From Alloscardovia omnicolens DSM 21503 (GTDB lineage Bacteria > Actinomycetota > Actinomycetes > Actinomycetales > Bifidobacteriaceae): a stretch of 35,562 nucleotides of DNA. Of the stretch, positions 24,524-34,353 are shown one piece after another. A program made the position numbers and the translations under genes. Under the pieces are notes generated by a model, which saw only the letters and a list, made by a program, of their open reading frames with translations, ran no database searches and was not told the origin of the DNA. Position 1 is the stretch's first letter. Each line of letters opens with the position of its first letter. Location of the stretch: positions 1 through 35,562 of the forward strand of contig NZ_ATVB01000017.1 in the NCBI RefSeq assembly GCF_000420505.1, written 5' to 3'.

Positions 24524-25236
24524 GCGATAACGAAAAGGAAATCAACGTGGCTGAAGAGACTCAAACAACCGAGCAGGCTCCAGCAGCTGAAGAGCGCAAA
24601 GGTCGCCGCGGTAACCGTGGCGAAGGCCGTCGTGGCGAGCGTCGTAACCGTCGTGACCGCAACGAACAGCGTGAAGAGCTTCTCGATCGCGTAGTAACAA
24701 TCAAGCGCGTCAGCAAGACCAACAAGGGTGGTCGTACAATGAGCTTCGCGGCTCTCGTCGTAGTCGGTGACGGTAACGGAACCGTAGGCGTAGGCTATGG
24801 CAAGTCTCATGAAGTACCTTCTGCAATTGCTAAGGGTCAGCTTGACGCTAAGAAGCACATGTTCACCGTTCCACGTGTTCGTGGTACCATTACTCATCCA
24901 GTAATTGGTCACGAATCCGCTGGTACTGTTCTTCTGCGTCCAGCAGCACCAGGTACTGGTGTTATTGCTGGTGGTGCAGTTCGTGCAGTACTCGAGTGCG
25001 CAGGTATTACCGATATTCTGTCTAAGGACATGGGTTCAGGTAATGCAATCAACACTGTGCGTGCAACTGTAGCAGCTTTGAAGCAGCTCGAAGAGCCAGA
25101 AGAAGTTGCAGCTCGTCGTGAGCTGTCTCTGTCTGAAGTAGCTCCAGATCGTCTTCTGCGTGAACGCGCATTGGGCATCGAAGAAGCTCGCAAGGCTCGT
25201 GAAGAAGCTCAGGCAGCAGCAAAGGATGGTGAATAA
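24520..25236 (+). CDS. rpsE: 30S ribosomal protein S5
   Basis: The 238-residue protein has an acidic then Arg-rich N-terminal extension of about 45 residues. The double-stranded RNA-binding-like S5 core follows ([28 protein letters not shown]), with a charged C-terminal tail. The extensions make it much longer than Escherichia coli S5, as in other bifidobacteria. S5 contributes to decoding fidelity. The start is GTG 24520 overlapping rplR, with GGGAGG upstream. Confidence 0.97.
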   Translation: MSDNEKEINVAEETQTTEQAPAAEERKGRRGNRGEGRRGERRNRRDRNEQREELLDRVVTIKRVSKTNKGGRTMSFAALVVVGDGNGTVGVGYGKSHEVPSAIAKGQLDAKKHMFTVPRVRGTITHPVIGHESAGTVLLRPAAPGTGVIAGGAVRAVLECAGITDILSKDMGSGNAINTVRATVAALKQLEEPEEVAARRELSLSEVAPDRLLRERALGIEEARKAREEAQAAAKDGE

Positions 25237-25421
25237 TGGCTAAGCAGCTTAAGATCACCTTGAAGAAGGGTCTTGTAGGCTCCACCCAGGTACAGAAGGA
25301 CAACGTTCACTCTTTGGGTCTTCGTAAGATTCACCAGACAGTGATTCGTGAAGATACTCCTGTATACCGTGGAATGGCTAACAAGGTTCGTCATCTTGTA
25401 ACAGTGGAGGAGATTGACTAA
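25236..25421 (+). CDS. rpmD: 50S ribosomal protein L30
   Basis: The 61-residue product has [20 protein letters not shown] and [21 protein letters not shown], the complete L30 domain. It overlaps rpsE and rplO by 1 nt each (TAATG junctions), so all three are coupled. Confidence 0.97.
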   Translation: MAKQLKITLKKGLVGSTQVQKDNVHSLGLRKIHQTVIREDTPVYRGMANKVRHLVTVEEID

Positions 25422-25882
25422 TGGCAAATACTAATGACGTCGATATCCTTCAGATGCATGACTTGCGTCCAGCTCCAGGAGCTAAGAAGTCCAAGACCCG
25501 TGTTGGTCGTGGTGAAGGTTCCAAGGGTAAGACCTCTGGCCGCGGTATGAAGGGTACGCATGCACGTTATCAGGTTCGTCCTGGTTTCGAAGGTGGTCAG
25601 CTTCCACTCTACATGCGCCTTCCAAAGCTTCGTGGCTTCAAGTCTCCATTCAAGGTAGAGTATCAGGTAGTTAACCTCGCTGATGTTGCTACTGCTTTCC
25701 CTCAGGGTGGCGATGTAACCGTTGAAGCACTCATTAACGCAGGTCTTGTTCGTAAGAACCAGCCAGTTAAGGTGCTCGGTGATGGTGAAGTATCCGCAGC
25801 ATACACTTTCAAGGGTGTAAAGTCCTCTGCATCTGCAAAGGCAAAGATTGAAGCAGCAGGCGGTTCTATTTCCGAAGATTAA
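25421..25882 (+). CDS. rplO: 50S ribosomal protein L15
   Basis: The 153-residue protein has the glycine-rich N-terminal region [19 protein letters not shown] and the C-terminal L15 domain. It is a late assembly protein of the 50S subunit. It is the last gene of the S10-spc transcript; a strong terminator follows 45 nt later. Confidence 0.97.
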   Translation: MANTNDVDILQMHDLRPAPGAKKSKTRVGRGEGSKGKTSGRGMKGTHARYQVRPGFEGGQLPLYMRLPKLRGFKSPFKVEYQVVNLADVATAFPQGGDVTVEALINAGLVRKNQPVKVLGDGEVSAAYTFKGVKSSASAKAKIEAAGGSISED

Positions 25883-25926
25883 TCGAATAAAATCGATTAA
25901 ATCGCAGTGATTGACCGCGAATTTGC

Positions 25927-25966
25927 AAGGTCCTTGGCACATAAGAGTGTCAAGGACCTTATCTTT
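25927..25966 (+). terminator. Terminator of the S10-spc transcript
   Basis: AAGGTCCTTGGCAC (25927-25940) pairs with GTGTCAAGGACCTT (25947-25960), 14 pairs including one G-U, with an ATAAGA loop. ATCTTTTG follows. It should end or strongly reduce transcription before secY. Confidence 0.88.
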
Positions 25967-25969
25967 TGT

Positions 25970-25975
25970 TATAGT
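25970..25975 (+). promoter_or_regulatory. Possible -10 box of secY-adk
   Basis: TATAGT lies 46 nt before the secY start and just after the rplO terminator. Its -35 would fall within the terminator stem (GTGTCA, 25947-25952, at 17 nt), which is poor. It is suggested by the need for a promoter between terminator and secY. Confidence 0.4.
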
Positions 25976-26020
25976 GGTTAACAGTGTGTCTCAAAACAAA
26001 GACACTGCAGGAGGATTTCA

Positions 26021-27457
26021 GTGAAAACGCTTATTCAAGCATTGCGCGCTAAGGAATTGCGCAATAAGATTCTTTTCACGTTAATGATTGTGATTATTTA
26101 CCGTATTGGTGCTTCTATTCCAACTCCCGGTATTGATTACAAAGTTGTGAGTGAAACAGTTAAAAAAGCAGCAGGTGGAGAAAACTTCGTAGCTCTCGTC
26201 AACCTGTTCTCCGGCGGCGCTTTGCTGCAGCTGTCCGTCTTCGCTCTGGGTATTATGCCATACATTACCGCGTCCATTGTTGTGCAGCTGCTGCGCGTGG
26301 TTATTCCACGATTCGAGGCTTTGCACAAGGAAGGTCAGTCTGGTGAGGCTAAGCTCACCGAGTACACCCGTTACATGACCATTGGTTTGGCATTCTTACA
26401 GTCCACCACAATTTTGGTTACTGCCCAGACCGGCGCCCTGTTCGGTAGAGCTGCAACCGGCAAGATTATTCCAGACGGCTCCGTACACAACATGCTGTTT
26501 ATGATTATTATTATGACCGGTGGTACAGGTCTCGTTATGTGGATGGCTGAGTTGATTACCGATAAGGGTATTGGTAACGGTATGTCCGTGCTCATCTTCA
26601 CCTCGATCTGCTCCGGCTTCCTGCCACAGCTGTGGGAGATTGGCTACCAGCAGAAGCAGTGGGCTAAGTTCGGTATTGTTGCCGGCACTTTGGTTGTCGT
26701 TCTTATCTTCGTTGTGTACGTTGAGCTTATGCAGCGCCGTATTCCAGTGCAGTACACGCGCCGCATGATTGGCCGTAAGATGTACGGCGGCACCTCCACC
26801 TACCTGCCATTGAAGGTGAATATGTCTGGTGTTATTCCACCAATCTTCGCATCCTCCATTTTGGCTATTCCAACGTTGATCGCACAATTTGGTAAGTCTG
26901 ACGCCAACTGGGTGAAGTGGATTAACGCAAATCTGGCTAATACTACATCTTTGTGGTACATCGGTTTGTACTCGGTAATGATTGTATTCTTCACCTTCTT
27001 CTACACGTCGATTACCTTTAACACTGACGAAACTGCTGACAATATGAAGCAGTACGGCGGCTTTATTCCAGGTATCCGTGCAGGCCGTGCAACCAGCGAA
27101 TACCTTACCTATATTATTAACCGTTTGAATACGGTTGGTGCTGTATATTTGCTCTTCGTTGCATTGATTCCAACAGTACTTATTTTGGCTTTGAGCATTG
27201 GTTCGAAGATGCCATTCGGTGGCACAACGATTTTGATTATTGCAGGCGTAGGTTTGGATACCTTGCGTCAGGCACGTGCTCAGACTGAACAGTTCCAGTA
27301 TGAAGGCTTCTTAGATATTGAGGCTGATAAGGAAGCAGAACAGCTTAAGAGCGAGAAGACTGCTACTGCAGTTCTTGAAGAGACCAAGACAGATAATATT
27401 GAAGAAGATCAGGCAGAAGAAAGCGCAGTAGACGCTGACGAACAGAAAGAAGATTAA
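26021..27457 (+). CDS. secY: Preprotein translocase subunit SecY
   Basis: The 478-residue membrane protein forms the Sec channel with SecE and SecG. Ten transmembrane helices can be traced. Family motifs include the plug-region GGALLQLSVFALGIMPYITASI and PFGGTTILIIAGVGLDT near the last helix. A charged tail of about 50 residues, ending EEDQAEESAVDADEQKED, is longer than in Escherichia coli. The start is GTG 26021 after GGAGGA. It is followed by adk with a 1-nt gap. Confidence 0.98.
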   Translation: MKTLIQALRAKELRNKILFTLMIVIIYRIGASIPTPGIDYKVVSETVKKAAGGENFVALVNLFSGGALLQLSVFALGIMPYITASIVVQLLRVVIPRFEALHKEGQSGEAKLTEYTRYMTIGLAFLQSTTILVTAQTGALFGRAATGKIIPDGSVHNMLFMIIIMTGGTGLVMWMAELITDKGIGNGMSVLIFTSICSGFLPQLWEIGYQQKQWAKFGIVAGTLVVVLIFVVYVELMQRRIPVQYTRRMIGRKMYGGTSTYLPLKVNMSGVIPPIFASSILAIPTLIAQFGKSDANWVKWINANLANTTSLWYIGLYSVMIVFFTFFYTSITFNTDETADNMKQYGGFIPGIRAGRATSEYLTYIINRLNTVGAVYLLFVALIPTVLILALSIGSKMPFGGTTILIIAGVGLDTLRQARAQTEQFQYEGFLDIEADKEAEQLKSEKTATAVLEETKTDNIEEDQAEESAVDADEQKED

Positions 27458-27458
27458 T

Positions 27459-28022
27459 ATGCGTTTGCTTATTATGGGCCCACAAGGTGTGGGTAAAGGC
27501 ACACAAGCTGCAAAGCTTGCCGAGCATTTTGGTATTCCTGCGATTTCTACAGGTGATATTTTCCGCTATAACCTGAAGAACCAGACTGAACTGGGTAAAC
27601 AGGCACAGGCTTTTATTGATAAGGGCGAACTCGTTCCAGATGAATTGACTAATTCTATCGTGAAAGATCGCTTAGCTATGGATGATGCTCAGGGCGGTTG
27701 GATTTTAGATGGTTACCCACGTAATGCATCTCAGGTAGAAGCATTAGACACAATGCTCGAAGAACTCGGCACTCCTTTGGATGCAGTTGTTGCTTTGGAT
27801 GCAGACCATGACGTGCTTATGGAACGTATGATGAAGCGCGCCGAAATCGAAGGTCGTGCAGACGATACTCCAGAAGTTATTGCAAAGCGTCTTGAAGTAT
27901 ATGCAGCTGAAACAGCTCCTTTGCTCAACATCTACGCTGACCGTGGTGTGCTCGTGAAGATCAATGGTGTAGGTGACATTGATGCAATCCAAGCAAATAT
28001 CGTAGCTGAGTTAACTAAGTAA
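27459..28022 (+). CDS. adk: Adenylate kinase (short type)
   Basis: The 187-residue enzyme interconverts AMP and ATP with two ADP. It has the P-loop GPQGVGKGT (7-15), the AMP-binding region STGDIFR, and DGYPRNASQVEALD. The LID region is short, without zinc cysteines, as in actinobacteria. It is co-transcribed with secY and closed by a perfect terminator. The usual neighbour map (methionine aminopeptidase) is absent. Confidence 0.98.
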   Translation: MRLLIMGPQGVGKGTQAAKLAEHFGIPAISTGDIFRYNLKNQTELGKQAQAFIDKGELVPDELTNSIVKDRLAMDDAQGGWILDGYPRNASQVEALDTMLEELGTPLDAVVALDADHDVLMERMMKRAEIEGRADDTPEVIAKRLEVYAAETAPLLNIYADRGVLVKINGVGDIDAIQANIVAELTK

Positions 28023-28049
28023 CAGTCACACGCACTGAAATCCTCTCAA

Positions 28050-28087
28050 CGGCTTGTTCCCTCGCGTGGGAACAAGCCGTAAATTTT
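28050..28087 (+). terminator. Terminator of secY-adk
   Basis: CGGCTTGTTCCC (28050-28061) and GGGAACAAGCCG (28068-28079) form a perfect 12-bp stem with a 6-nt loop, followed by TAAATTTTT. Confidence 0.93.
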
Positions 28088-28115
28088 TGCGTAAAATTTT
28101 CTCTGCGCTGCATTC

Positions 28116-28121
28116 TAAAAT
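28116..28121 (+). promoter_or_regulatory. -10 box of lemA, leaderless
   Basis: TAAAAT (28116-28121) ends 6 nt before the lemA ATG (28128), so transcription should begin at or next to the start codon. No Shine-Dalgarno is present, which supports leaderless initiation. Confidence 0.55.
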
Positions 28122-28127
28122 CTAACT

Positions 28128-28697
28128 ATGAAAACACTAATTATTATTGCAATCGTTGTTGTTCTTGTTATTGCACTTATTGCGTGGATAGCTTCAACCT
28201 ACAACAACCTCGTTAATCTCCGTAATCGCGTGGCGAACGGATGGGCACAAATCGATGTGCAGCTCAAACAGCGTGCAGATCTTATCCCAAACTTAGTCAA
28301 TACTGTTAAGGGCTATGCTACACATGAGTCAAGCGTTTTCGAGGCGGTAACGCAAGCTCGTTCTGCAGTAAAAGCTGCAGCAGATAGCGGAAATATTGCT
28401 CAGCGTGCTCAGGCAGAAAATGCTTTAGATAAAGCTATTATTAATGTTCTTGCTGTTGCAGAAGCATATCCAGAGCTGAAAGCAAATAGCAACTTTATGG
28501 ATTTACAATCCCAATTAAAGACTCTTGAAGATAAAATTGCTTACGCTCGCCAGTTCTACAACGATGTAGCGTTGAAGATGAATAATGCCGTTGAAATGTT
28601 CCCAAGTAATATTATTGCTGGATTATTCCATTTCGAGAAGGCTGAGTACTACCGTGTAGAGGAATCTGCACGCGAAGTTCCACAGGTTCAGTTCTAA
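28128..28697 (+). CDS. lemA: LemA family protein
   Basis: The 189-residue protein has one N-terminal membrane helix (residues 4-24). The LemA helical domain follows, with STYNNLVNLRNRVANGWAQIDVQLKQRADLIPNLV, and ARQFYNDVALKMNNAVEMFPSN in the second half. LemA proteins are membrane-anchored with a helical domain; their function is not settled. The next gene encodes a DUF2207 protein, a frequent genomic partner, so they probably act together at the membrane. Confidence 0.94.
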   Translation: MKTLIIIAIVVVLVIALIAWIASTYNNLVNLRNRVANGWAQIDVQLKQRADLIPNLVNTVKGYATHESSVFEAVTQARSAVKAAADSGNIAQRAQAENALDKAIINVLAVAEAYPELKANSNFMDLQSQLKTLEDKIAYARQFYNDVALKMNNAVEMFPSNIIAGLFHFEKAEYYRVEESAREVPQVQF

Positions 28698-28730
28698 CAG
28701 TAGCAACTTTGGCTTCATAGGGGACAAGTT

Positions 28731-31088
28731 ATGAAAACTCGTACACCAATTCTTAAAGCTCTTATTTACGGCATAGTGGCGGTGATTGTATATTGCCTCA
28801 TTGCTGCAGGTATTGGCAATTTTATACGGTCGATGAGTCCTCAATCTATAGAGTCGGACTTGGTGTACGACAGCTTGGACTATAAAGTGCAAGTGCTCAA
28901 AAATGGCGATATGACAATGACTCAAACTATTGCCGTCAACATGTCTGATCGCAAACGCCCATGGCGTCAGTTATTTCAGGAATACAATCTATCTAGCGCG
29001 AACCTCACAAATATCAGCGATATATCGGTGACCAATCTGACTACTGGCGAGCAGTATAGTCGCAAAAATTTCAGTTTCGTCGATACGGAAAAAGTATCTA
29101 TTGATCAGTGGAATACTGTAGCAGCACGTTCTTGGTATCTGGTAGATCCAGTAACAAAACAGGATATAACACAGGCAGATACTCTTCGCGTTTCTCAGCA
29201 CAATGAGAAAGCAAAGACTCGCGGAGTTGAGCTGGGATGGAATATTCCTCTGACTCGTTCAGGCGTGCAGACTTTCCGTATTACTATGACGTTTAAAGAC
29301 GTTGCCACGGCATTGCAAGACGGCGTCTATACCATGTGGGAGCCAATTTCGAGGTGGAATGTTATCCCGATTAAACATTTGACCGGAACTATTAGATATC
29401 CAGACAAAACAACTGCGTCATGGATGTTGATGCACTATACAGGCAAAGGTAAGACGCATAAGGTAGATAATAAAACCTTCACTTTTTCAGCCGATAACGT
29501 GCAGCGTAGCCGCTATGTAGACTTTGTTATACTGTACCGTAGCTCGGACGTTCAGTCTGTTCAACAGATTTCTCGGAAAAATACTGACCGAAGCGTCAAA
29601 ACCGTTCTGAACGATGAGAAAAATCAAGCTGAACAGTGGGCGCTGAAGCAGCGCACAGCTGCACGTAATCGTTTAACCATTTTGATTGTATGCATGTTGC
29701 CTGTAATCGTTATGATTATCTGGCTCGTAGCCGGAGCTGTGCACACCAAGAAACGTGCGAAATACAGAGGAGATATAGAATACTTCCGCGATTTGCCTGC
29801 TATATCACCAGCAGCTGCAGCACGCTTGTATGGTGTGATGGAGCAGGGAAAGAGTGCATCTGCGCACATTCAGCAACGTGCATTAAGCGCAACTATGCTA
29901 TCGCTCGTATCTAAGCATGCGCTTTTTATACTTCCTGGTTCTGCACGCGGATACGAGAATGTTTCTTTTGACTACGCAACAGCCGCACAGATAGATTCTA
30001 TGATTCAGTCAGCAATGCGTGGTACGAGTACTACGCAGGTGAGCGAAGATCAGATAAGCAGTATTCGTCAAGCTGTGTCTGATGCTGCTGCACAACGTTC
30101 TGCAGATATGACCTATATTTTGTCTCTTGATTCTTTTGAAAATGATTTTGCGGAAAAGCATCATCTGAGTCAATCAGAGAAGAAACTACTTGCAGTACTG
30201 CATGAAGTTTCTGATAAGAAAAACACTCTTGTGCTCAGCAACGATGATATTAAAGAGATAGCAGGCACCCGCGGTTCAGTATGCGCATCGCTTATTAAAT
30301 TGATGTATGCCAAATTTGATGCAGAGTATGACGCATTACGTGTTGAGTCAGGAACAGCAGTATATAGGGCTATTCCGCGAACACTATCTTTCCTACTCAT
30401 TATTGCATTAACTATCTATGGCTTAACTACGCCGTATTTTGCTGCATATCTGATTGCTTCAGCACTGTGGGTATTTTTCCTCTTCTTTACAGATGTTGGG
30501 GGTGCCCACGTTATTTTGAAAGACCCGTATGCGCGCAGTGCCGGTGAGGTGTGGGGCTTAGCACGCTATTTGAATGATTTCAGTGACTTCTCTGATAGAG
30601 GCATAGCAGATATGCATCTGTGGGATCGCTACCTCGTATATGCTGCAGCCTTCGGTATGAGTTCGAAAGTAGCAAAGTCAATGCGCACACTGGCAATGCA
30701 ACAATCTGCTACTGAAGAAGATATGAATATGTTGCCATATACGTCAACAAGTTGGATGTATATGCCATGGCATCATAGTTTCTATGCTTCCAGCGCAAGT
30801 AGTGCAGTAACTTCTTCACCTTCTACTAATACTGCTATGTGGTCAGATGGATTAGCAGATTTCTCGAGCTTTGATGCTTTTACAGAATCATTTAACAGCA
30901 GTTTGAGCGCAATTCAAGATGACTTTGCTACAGCCATAAAACCTGTTGAGAATTATAGTTCGAGCGATGGCTCATCTGGAAACTCCGGATGGAGCTCTGA
31001 AAGTTTCGGAGGAAGCTCCGGATGGAGCTCTGGAAGTTTCGGAGGCAGCTTCGGCGGTAGCGGCGGTGGAAGCTTCGGAGGACGTTAA
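28731..31088 (+). CDS. DUF2207 domain membrane protein
   Basis: The 785-residue protein has an N-terminal membrane helix or signal anchor (about 11-32) and an extracytoplasmic DUF2207 domain (about 40-300). Another helix follows (about 320-342), then a cytoplasmic region, a helical pair (about 552-592) and a Ser/Gly-rich tail ending [11 protein letters not shown]. The tail contains an 11-residue tandem repeat (SGWSS-SFGGS type, DNA period 33 bp). The function is unknown. Linkage to LemA is recurrent in bacteria and suggests a joint envelope role. A GGGGACA site precedes ATG 28731. No terminator is evident before infA. Confidence 0.88.
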   Translation: MKTRTPILKALIYGIVAVIVYCLIAAGIGNFIRSMSPQSIESDLVYDSLDYKVQVLKNGDMTMTQTIAVNMSDRKRPWRQLFQEYNLSSANLTNISDISVTNLTTGEQYSRKNFSFVDTEKVSIDQWNTVAARSWYLVDPVTKQDITQADTLRVSQHNEKAKTRGVELGWNIPLTRSGVQTFRITMTFKDVATALQDGVYTMWEPISRWNVIPIKHLTGTIRYPDKTTASWMLMHYTGKGKTHKVDNKTFTFSADNVQRSRYVDFVILYRSSDVQSVQQISRKNTDRSVKTVLNDEKNQAEQWALKQRTAARNRLTILIVCMLPVIVMIIWLVAGAVHTKKRAKYRGDIEYFRDLPAISPAAAARLYGVMEQGKSASAHIQQRALSATMLSLVSKHALFILPGSARGYENVSFDYATAAQIDSMIQSAMRGTSTTQVSEDQISSIRQAVSDAAAQRSADMTYILSLDSFENDFAEKHHLSQSEKKLLAVLHEVSDKKNTLVLSNDDIKEIAGTRGSVCASLIKLMYAKFDAEYDALRVESGTAVYRAIPRTLSFLLIIALTIYGLTTPYFAAYLIASALWVFFLFFTDVGGAHVILKDPYARSAGEVWGLARYLNDFSDFSDRGIADMHLWDRYLVYAAAFGMSSKVAKSMRTLAMQQSATEEDMNMLPYTSTSWMYMPWHHSFYASSASSAVTSSPSTNTAMWSDGLADFSSFDAFTESFNSSLSAIQDDFATAIKPVENYSSSDGSSGNSGWSSESFGGSSGWSSGSFGGSFGGSGGGSFGGR
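30983..31048 (+). repeat. 33-bp tandem repeat in the DUF2207 gene
   Basis: A unit beginning CTCCGGATGGAGCTCTG at 30983 recurs at 31016 with few differences. It encodes the 11-residue SGWSS(E/G)SFGGS repeat. Copy number could vary by slippage without shifting the frame. Confidence 0.7.
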
Positions 31089-31207
31089 AGACGATAAAGA
31101 AAGAGCACATACTGCGGACTGGAAATCGTCTCCGTATTCTGTTATTATTCAATGTTGGTGTGTTTTCACAAGAAAATGCTCTAGTAATCAAGCGAGGAAT
31201 GAGGCCA

Positions 31208-31426
31208 ATGGCTAAAGACGGTGTTATCGAAGTCGAAGGACAAGTAGTAGAGGCTCTGCCTAATGCAATGTTCCGTGTCGAATTAGAGAACAAGCATATC
31301 GTTTTGGCTACGATCTCTGGAAAGATGCGTAAGAATTATATTCGTATTCTTCCTCAAGATCGTGTGGTTCTGGAAATGAGCCCATACGATTTAACTCGCG
31401 GTCGTATTACATACCGTTACAAGTAA
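31208..31426 (+). CDS. infA: Translation initiation factor IF-1
   Basis: The 72-residue protein is a single OB-fold S1 domain ([20 protein letters not shown] at the start, [21 protein letters not shown] at the end). It covers the A site during initiation. The start is ATG 31208, matching the family; in-frame upstream ATGs have no similarity. It heads the alpha block, and rpmJ begins 12 nt later. Confidence 0.98.
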   Translation: MAKDGVIEVEGQVVEALPNAMFRVELENKHIVLATISGKMRKNYIRILPQDRVVLEMSPYDLTRGRITYRYK

Positions 31427-31438
31427 AAGGAAAGCCCC

Positions 31439-31555
31439 ATGAAGGTTAGCCCAAGTGTAAAGCGTATCTGCGACTCTTGCCGCGTGATTCGCCGTCACGG
31501 TCGCGTAATGGTAATCTGCAACGCAAACCCACGTCATAAGCAGCGTCAGGGCTAA
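31439..31555 (+). CDS. rpmJ: 50S ribosomal protein L36
   Basis: The short 38-residue protein starts [14 protein letters not shown] and ends PRHKQRQG. Cys11, Cys14, Cys27 and His33 form the zinc ribbon of the C+ type, with the single-residue-longer spacing also seen in some proteobacterial forms. AAAGGAAAG precedes the ATG. It lies between infA and rpsM, as in most bacteria. Confidence 0.96.
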   Translation: MKVSPSVKRICDSCRVIRRHGRVMVICNANPRHKQRQG

Positions 31556-31627
31556 GAGTTACAGGTCTCGCGACCACAATAAAGGCGCTAAATCACAGGT
31601 GCTCTACAAGTAGTAGTTCACTTGAAC

Positions 31628-31647
31628 CCCAAGTACGGAGGCTTGGG
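31628..31647 (+). promoter_or_regulatory. Hairpin in the rpmJ-rpsM spacer
   Basis: CCCAAG (31628-31633) pairs with CTTGGG (31642-31647) around an 8-nt loop, 58 nt before rpsM. The 149-nt spacer has no gene. In Escherichia coli the alpha operon leader before rpsM binds S4; no claim of homology is made. Confidence 0.4.
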
Positions 31648-31704
31648 CCGCAATAGCGGAAGATTTGGTGCACGACCCCCGTAGAACAGAAAAGGAATTC
31701 GAAG

Positions 31705-32082
31705 ATGGCACGTCTTGCCGGAGTCGACATCCCTAATGAGAAGCGCATTGAAATTGCTCTCACCTATATTTTCGGTGTGGGCCGCACTCGCGCTAAGGAG
31801 ACACTCGAAGCAACTGGTATCAATCCAGATACTCGTGTAAAGGATCTCTCTGACGAACAGCTCATTCAGCTTCGTGATTTCATTGAAGCAAACTACAAGA
31901 TTGAGGGCGATTTGCGTCGTGAAATCGACGCTGATATTCGTCGTAAGATTCAGATCAATTCTTATCAGGGTATGCGCCACCGCCGTCACCTTCCAGTGCG
32001 CGGTCAGCGTACCAAGACTAACGCACGTACTCGCAAGGGTCCAAAGCGCACGGTTGCTGGAAAGAAGAAGGCTACTAAGTAG
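31705..32082 (+). CDS. rpsM: 30S ribosomal protein S13
   Basis: The 125-residue protein begins [21 protein letters not shown]. It contains [26 protein letters not shown], the S13 signature, with a basic C-terminal tail that reaches the P-site tRNA. An AAAGGAA site precedes ATG 31705. Confidence 0.98.
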   Translation: MARLAGVDIPNEKRIEIALTYIFGVGRTRAKETLEATGINPDTRVKDLSDEQLIQLRDFIEANYKIEGDLRREIDADIRRKIQINSYQGMRHRRHLPVRGQRTKTNARTRKGPKRTVAGKKKATK

Positions 32083-32155
32083 TAGATATAAGCCACGCGT
32101 TGAATAAACGCATCGCTTACATTACATATAAGCTATAAGGAAATGAGGGTCTCTC

Positions 32156-32554
32156 ATGGCAGCTGCAAAGCAGGCCACGCGCAAGCCTCGTCGTAAGGAT
32201 CGTAAGTCGGTTCCAGTCGGCCAAGCGCATATTAAGTCCACATTCAACAACACTATTATCTCCATTACGGATCCATCTGGAGCAGTTATCTCCTGGGCAT
32301 CCGGTGGCGATGTAGGCTTCAAGGGCTCCCGTAAGTCCACTCCTTACGCAGCAGGTATGGCAGCAGAAGCTGCAGCTCGCAAGGCACAGGAACACGGTGT
32401 TAAGAAGGTTGATGTATTTGTAAAGGGTCCAGGTTCCGGTCGTGAAACCGCTATCCGTTCCCTCCAGTCTGCAGGTCTCGAAGTTGGTTCTATCTCCGAC
32501 GTGACCCCACAGGCACACAATGGTGTACGCCCTCCAAAGCGTCGCCGCGTCTGA
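32156..32554 (+). CDS. rpsK: 30S ribosomal protein S11
   Basis: The 132-residue protein has [19 protein letters not shown] and the C-terminal [21 protein letters not shown], typical of S11 on the 30S platform near the Shine-Dalgarno helix. AAGGAA lies upstream of ATG 32156. The rpsD gene, which often follows rpsK, is absent; rpoA comes next, as in bifidobacteria. Confidence 0.98.
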   Translation: MAAAKQATRKPRRKDRKSVPVGQAHIKSTFNNTIISITDPSGAVISWASGGDVGFKGSRKSTPYAAGMAAEAAARKAQEHGVKKVDVFVKGPGSGRETAIRSLQSAGLEVGSISDVTPQAHNGVRPPKRRRV

Positions 32555-32632
32555 GCACAAGACAGACAATTATTAGTCCAACCCGCGAAGATCAGGAAGT
32601 GCACACTGGTCTTAAGCTGAAAGGATACGAAG

Positions 32633-33628
32633 GTGCTTATTGCACAGCGTCCGTCACTGACAGAGGAAGTTATTAATCCTCAGCGTTCACGCTTCACTTT
32701 CACCCCATTGGAGCCAGGTTTTGGCTATACCTTGGGTAACTCATTGCGTCGTACGCTCCTCAGCTCCATTCCTGGTGCTGCAGTGACATCGGTTCGCATC
32801 TCTGGTGCTTTGCATGAGTTCACCACTCTGCCAGGCGTGAAGGAAGATGTAACCGAAATCCTCCTCAATATCAAGGGGATTGTGCTCACTAGCGAATACG
32901 ATGAGCCAGTTGCAATTTACTTGCATAAGAGCGGCGAAGGTGAAGTTACCGCAGGTGATATTACCGAAGTTGCAGGCGTCGTAGTAGCAAATCCAGATTT
33001 GCACATCGCAACTCTCGCAGAAGATGGCGAATTGGAGATCGAGTTCACAGTCGAGCGTGGTCGTGGTTACGTGCCAGCTCAAATGAATAAGCAGGATAAT
33101 GATGAAATCGGCCGTATTCCAGTCGATTCCATTTATTCTCCAGTACTCAAGGTGAGCTACAAAGTTGAGGCTACCCGTGTGGATCAGCGCACTGACTTTG
33201 ACAAGCTTATTCTTGACGTTGAAACTAAGCAGGCGATTTCTCCTCGCGATGCTATTGCTTCCGCAGGTTCTACTTTGGTAGAGCTGTTCGGTTTGGCACG
33301 TGAGCTGAATGTAGAAGCTGAGGGTATTGAAGTTGGTGCTGCTCCAGTAGTAGAAGAAGCCGACCCAGAGCTCGAGATTCCTATTGAGGATCTCAACCTC
33401 ACCCAGCGTTCCTACAACTGCCTCAAGCGTGAAGGTATTCACACTGTTGGCGAGCTTGTAAAGCGTACTGAGCAAGATTTGCTTGATATTCGTAATTTCG
33501 GAATGAAGTCCATTGATGAAGTTAAGGAAAAGCTCGAAGCTCGTGGTCTTTCCTTAAAGGCTTCTCCATTAGGATTCAATCCAGTTGATCTCGAAGGTGG
33601 CACATTCTTCACTCCAGACGATATGTAA
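32633..33628 (+). CDS. rpoA: DNA-directed RNA polymerase subunit alpha
   Basis: The 331-residue protein has the N-terminal dimerisation domain ([23 protein letters not shown]) and a linker rich in acidic residues. The C-terminal domain ([37 protein letters not shown]) contacts UP elements and activators. The start is GTG 32633 after AAAGGA. The length is typical for actinobacteria. Confidence 0.98.
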   Translation: MLIAQRPSLTEEVINPQRSRFTFTPLEPGFGYTLGNSLRRTLLSSIPGAAVTSVRISGALHEFTTLPGVKEDVTEILLNIKGIVLTSEYDEPVAIYLHKSGEGEVTAGDITEVAGVVVANPDLHIATLAEDGELEIEFTVERGRGYVPAQMNKQDNDEIGRIPVDSIYSPVLKVSYKVEATRVDQRTDFDKLILDVETKQAISPRDAIASAGSTLVELFGLARELNVEAEGIEVGAAPVVEEADPELEIPIEDLNLTQRSYNCLKREGIHTVGELVKRTEQDLLDIRNFGMKSIDEVKEKLEARGLSLKASPLGFNPVDLEGGTFFTPDDM

Positions 33629-33685
33629 GCTCCATTGCTTCATACGTTTTTGTGAGTTCTAGAATTCACCGTTATAACTAAAAAC

Positions 33686-33723
33686 CCAGCACGGATGTTC
33701 GGGCTCATGCCCACCTGTGCCGG
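33686..33723 (+). promoter_or_regulatory. Hairpin directly upstream of rplQ
   Basis: CC-A-GCAC-GG (33686-33694) pairs with CC-T-GTGC-C-GG (33714-33723). An inner GGGC/GCCC stem (33701-33712) has a TCAT loop. It ends just before the rplQ ribosome binding site (AAGGAG), so its folding could influence L17 translation; this is inference. Confidence 0.5.
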
Positions 33724-33737
33724 ATAAGGAGAACAAA

Positions 33738-34220
33738 ATGCCAAGACCAAAGAAGGGTCCACGTCTGGCTTCAAGTCCAGCTCACGAGCGTCTTATGCTC
33801 GCGAACATGGCTACAAGCTTGTTCCAGAACGGTCGCATTACCACAACTTTGCCAAAGGCAAAGCGTTTGCGCCCACTTGCTGAGCGTCTTATCACTTTCG
33901 CAAAGCGTGGTGATTTGCACTCTCGTCGTCGCGTGATGCGCGTGATTCGCAACAAGTCTGTTGTACACGCTCTCTTCACCGTGATTGCTGAGCAGATGGA
34001 ACAGCGTGAAGGTGGTTACACTCGCATTGTTAAGCTCGCTCCACGTCAGGGCGATAACGCTGCAATGGCAGTAATCGAGCTCGTAACCGAACCAGTATCC
34101 CCAAAGAAGGCTGCTGTTAAGGAAGCTGAAGCTGCTGTAAAGGTAGCAGAAGCTAAGGCTGAAGAAGCTGTTGAAGCTCCAGTTGAAGAAACTGCAACTG
34201 AAGAGGTAGCAGCAGAGTAA
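33738..34220 (+). CDS. rplQ: 50S ribosomal protein L17
   Basis: The 160-residue protein starts [21 protein letters not shown] and contains the L17 domain to about residue 115. An Ala/Glu/Val-rich tail of about 45 residues follows, common in actinobacteria. ATG 33738 is chosen over an in-frame ATG at 33717 because the family begins MPRPKKG and AAGGAG is placed correctly. It is the last gene of the alpha block. Confidence 0.98.
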   Translation: MPRPKKGPRLASSPAHERLMLANMATSLFQNGRITTTLPKAKRLRPLAERLITFAKRGDLHSRRRVMRVIRNKSVVHALFTVIAEQMEQREGGYTRIVKLAPRQGDNAAMAVIELVTEPVSPKKAAVKEAEAAVKVAEAKAEEAVEAPVEETATEEVAAE

Positions 34221-34256
34221 ATATCATGGATATTCCTGCGCTCTCGCCAGTGAGCT

Positions 34257-34299
34257 AAAAGACCTAGGATTCGAAAGAGTCCTAGGTCTTTTCTATTTC
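34257..34299 (+). terminator. Terminator of the alpha operon
   Basis: AAAAGACCTAGGA (34257-34269) pairs with TCCTAGGTCTTTT (34280-34292), a perfect 13-bp stem with a 10-nt loop. A T-rich CTATTTCTTTC stretch continues the tail. Confidence 0.92.
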
Positions 34300-34340
34300 T
34301 TTCTCTGTCTGCCCGTGGTTTGCGCGTATGTAGCAATCTT

Positions 34341-34346
34341 TACAAT
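34341..34346 (+). promoter_or_regulatory. -10 box of truA, leaderless
   Basis: TACAAT (34341-34346) ends 7 nt before ATG 34354 and no Shine-Dalgarno is present. A TTTGCG (34319-34324) 16 nt upstream could serve as -35. Confidence 0.5.
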
Positions 34347-34353
34347 GTACTGT

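Noticed and set aside
34345-34353. ATG 34345 as the truA start
   Set aside because: It overlaps the -10 box of the predicted promoter and adds only three residues absent from the family start.
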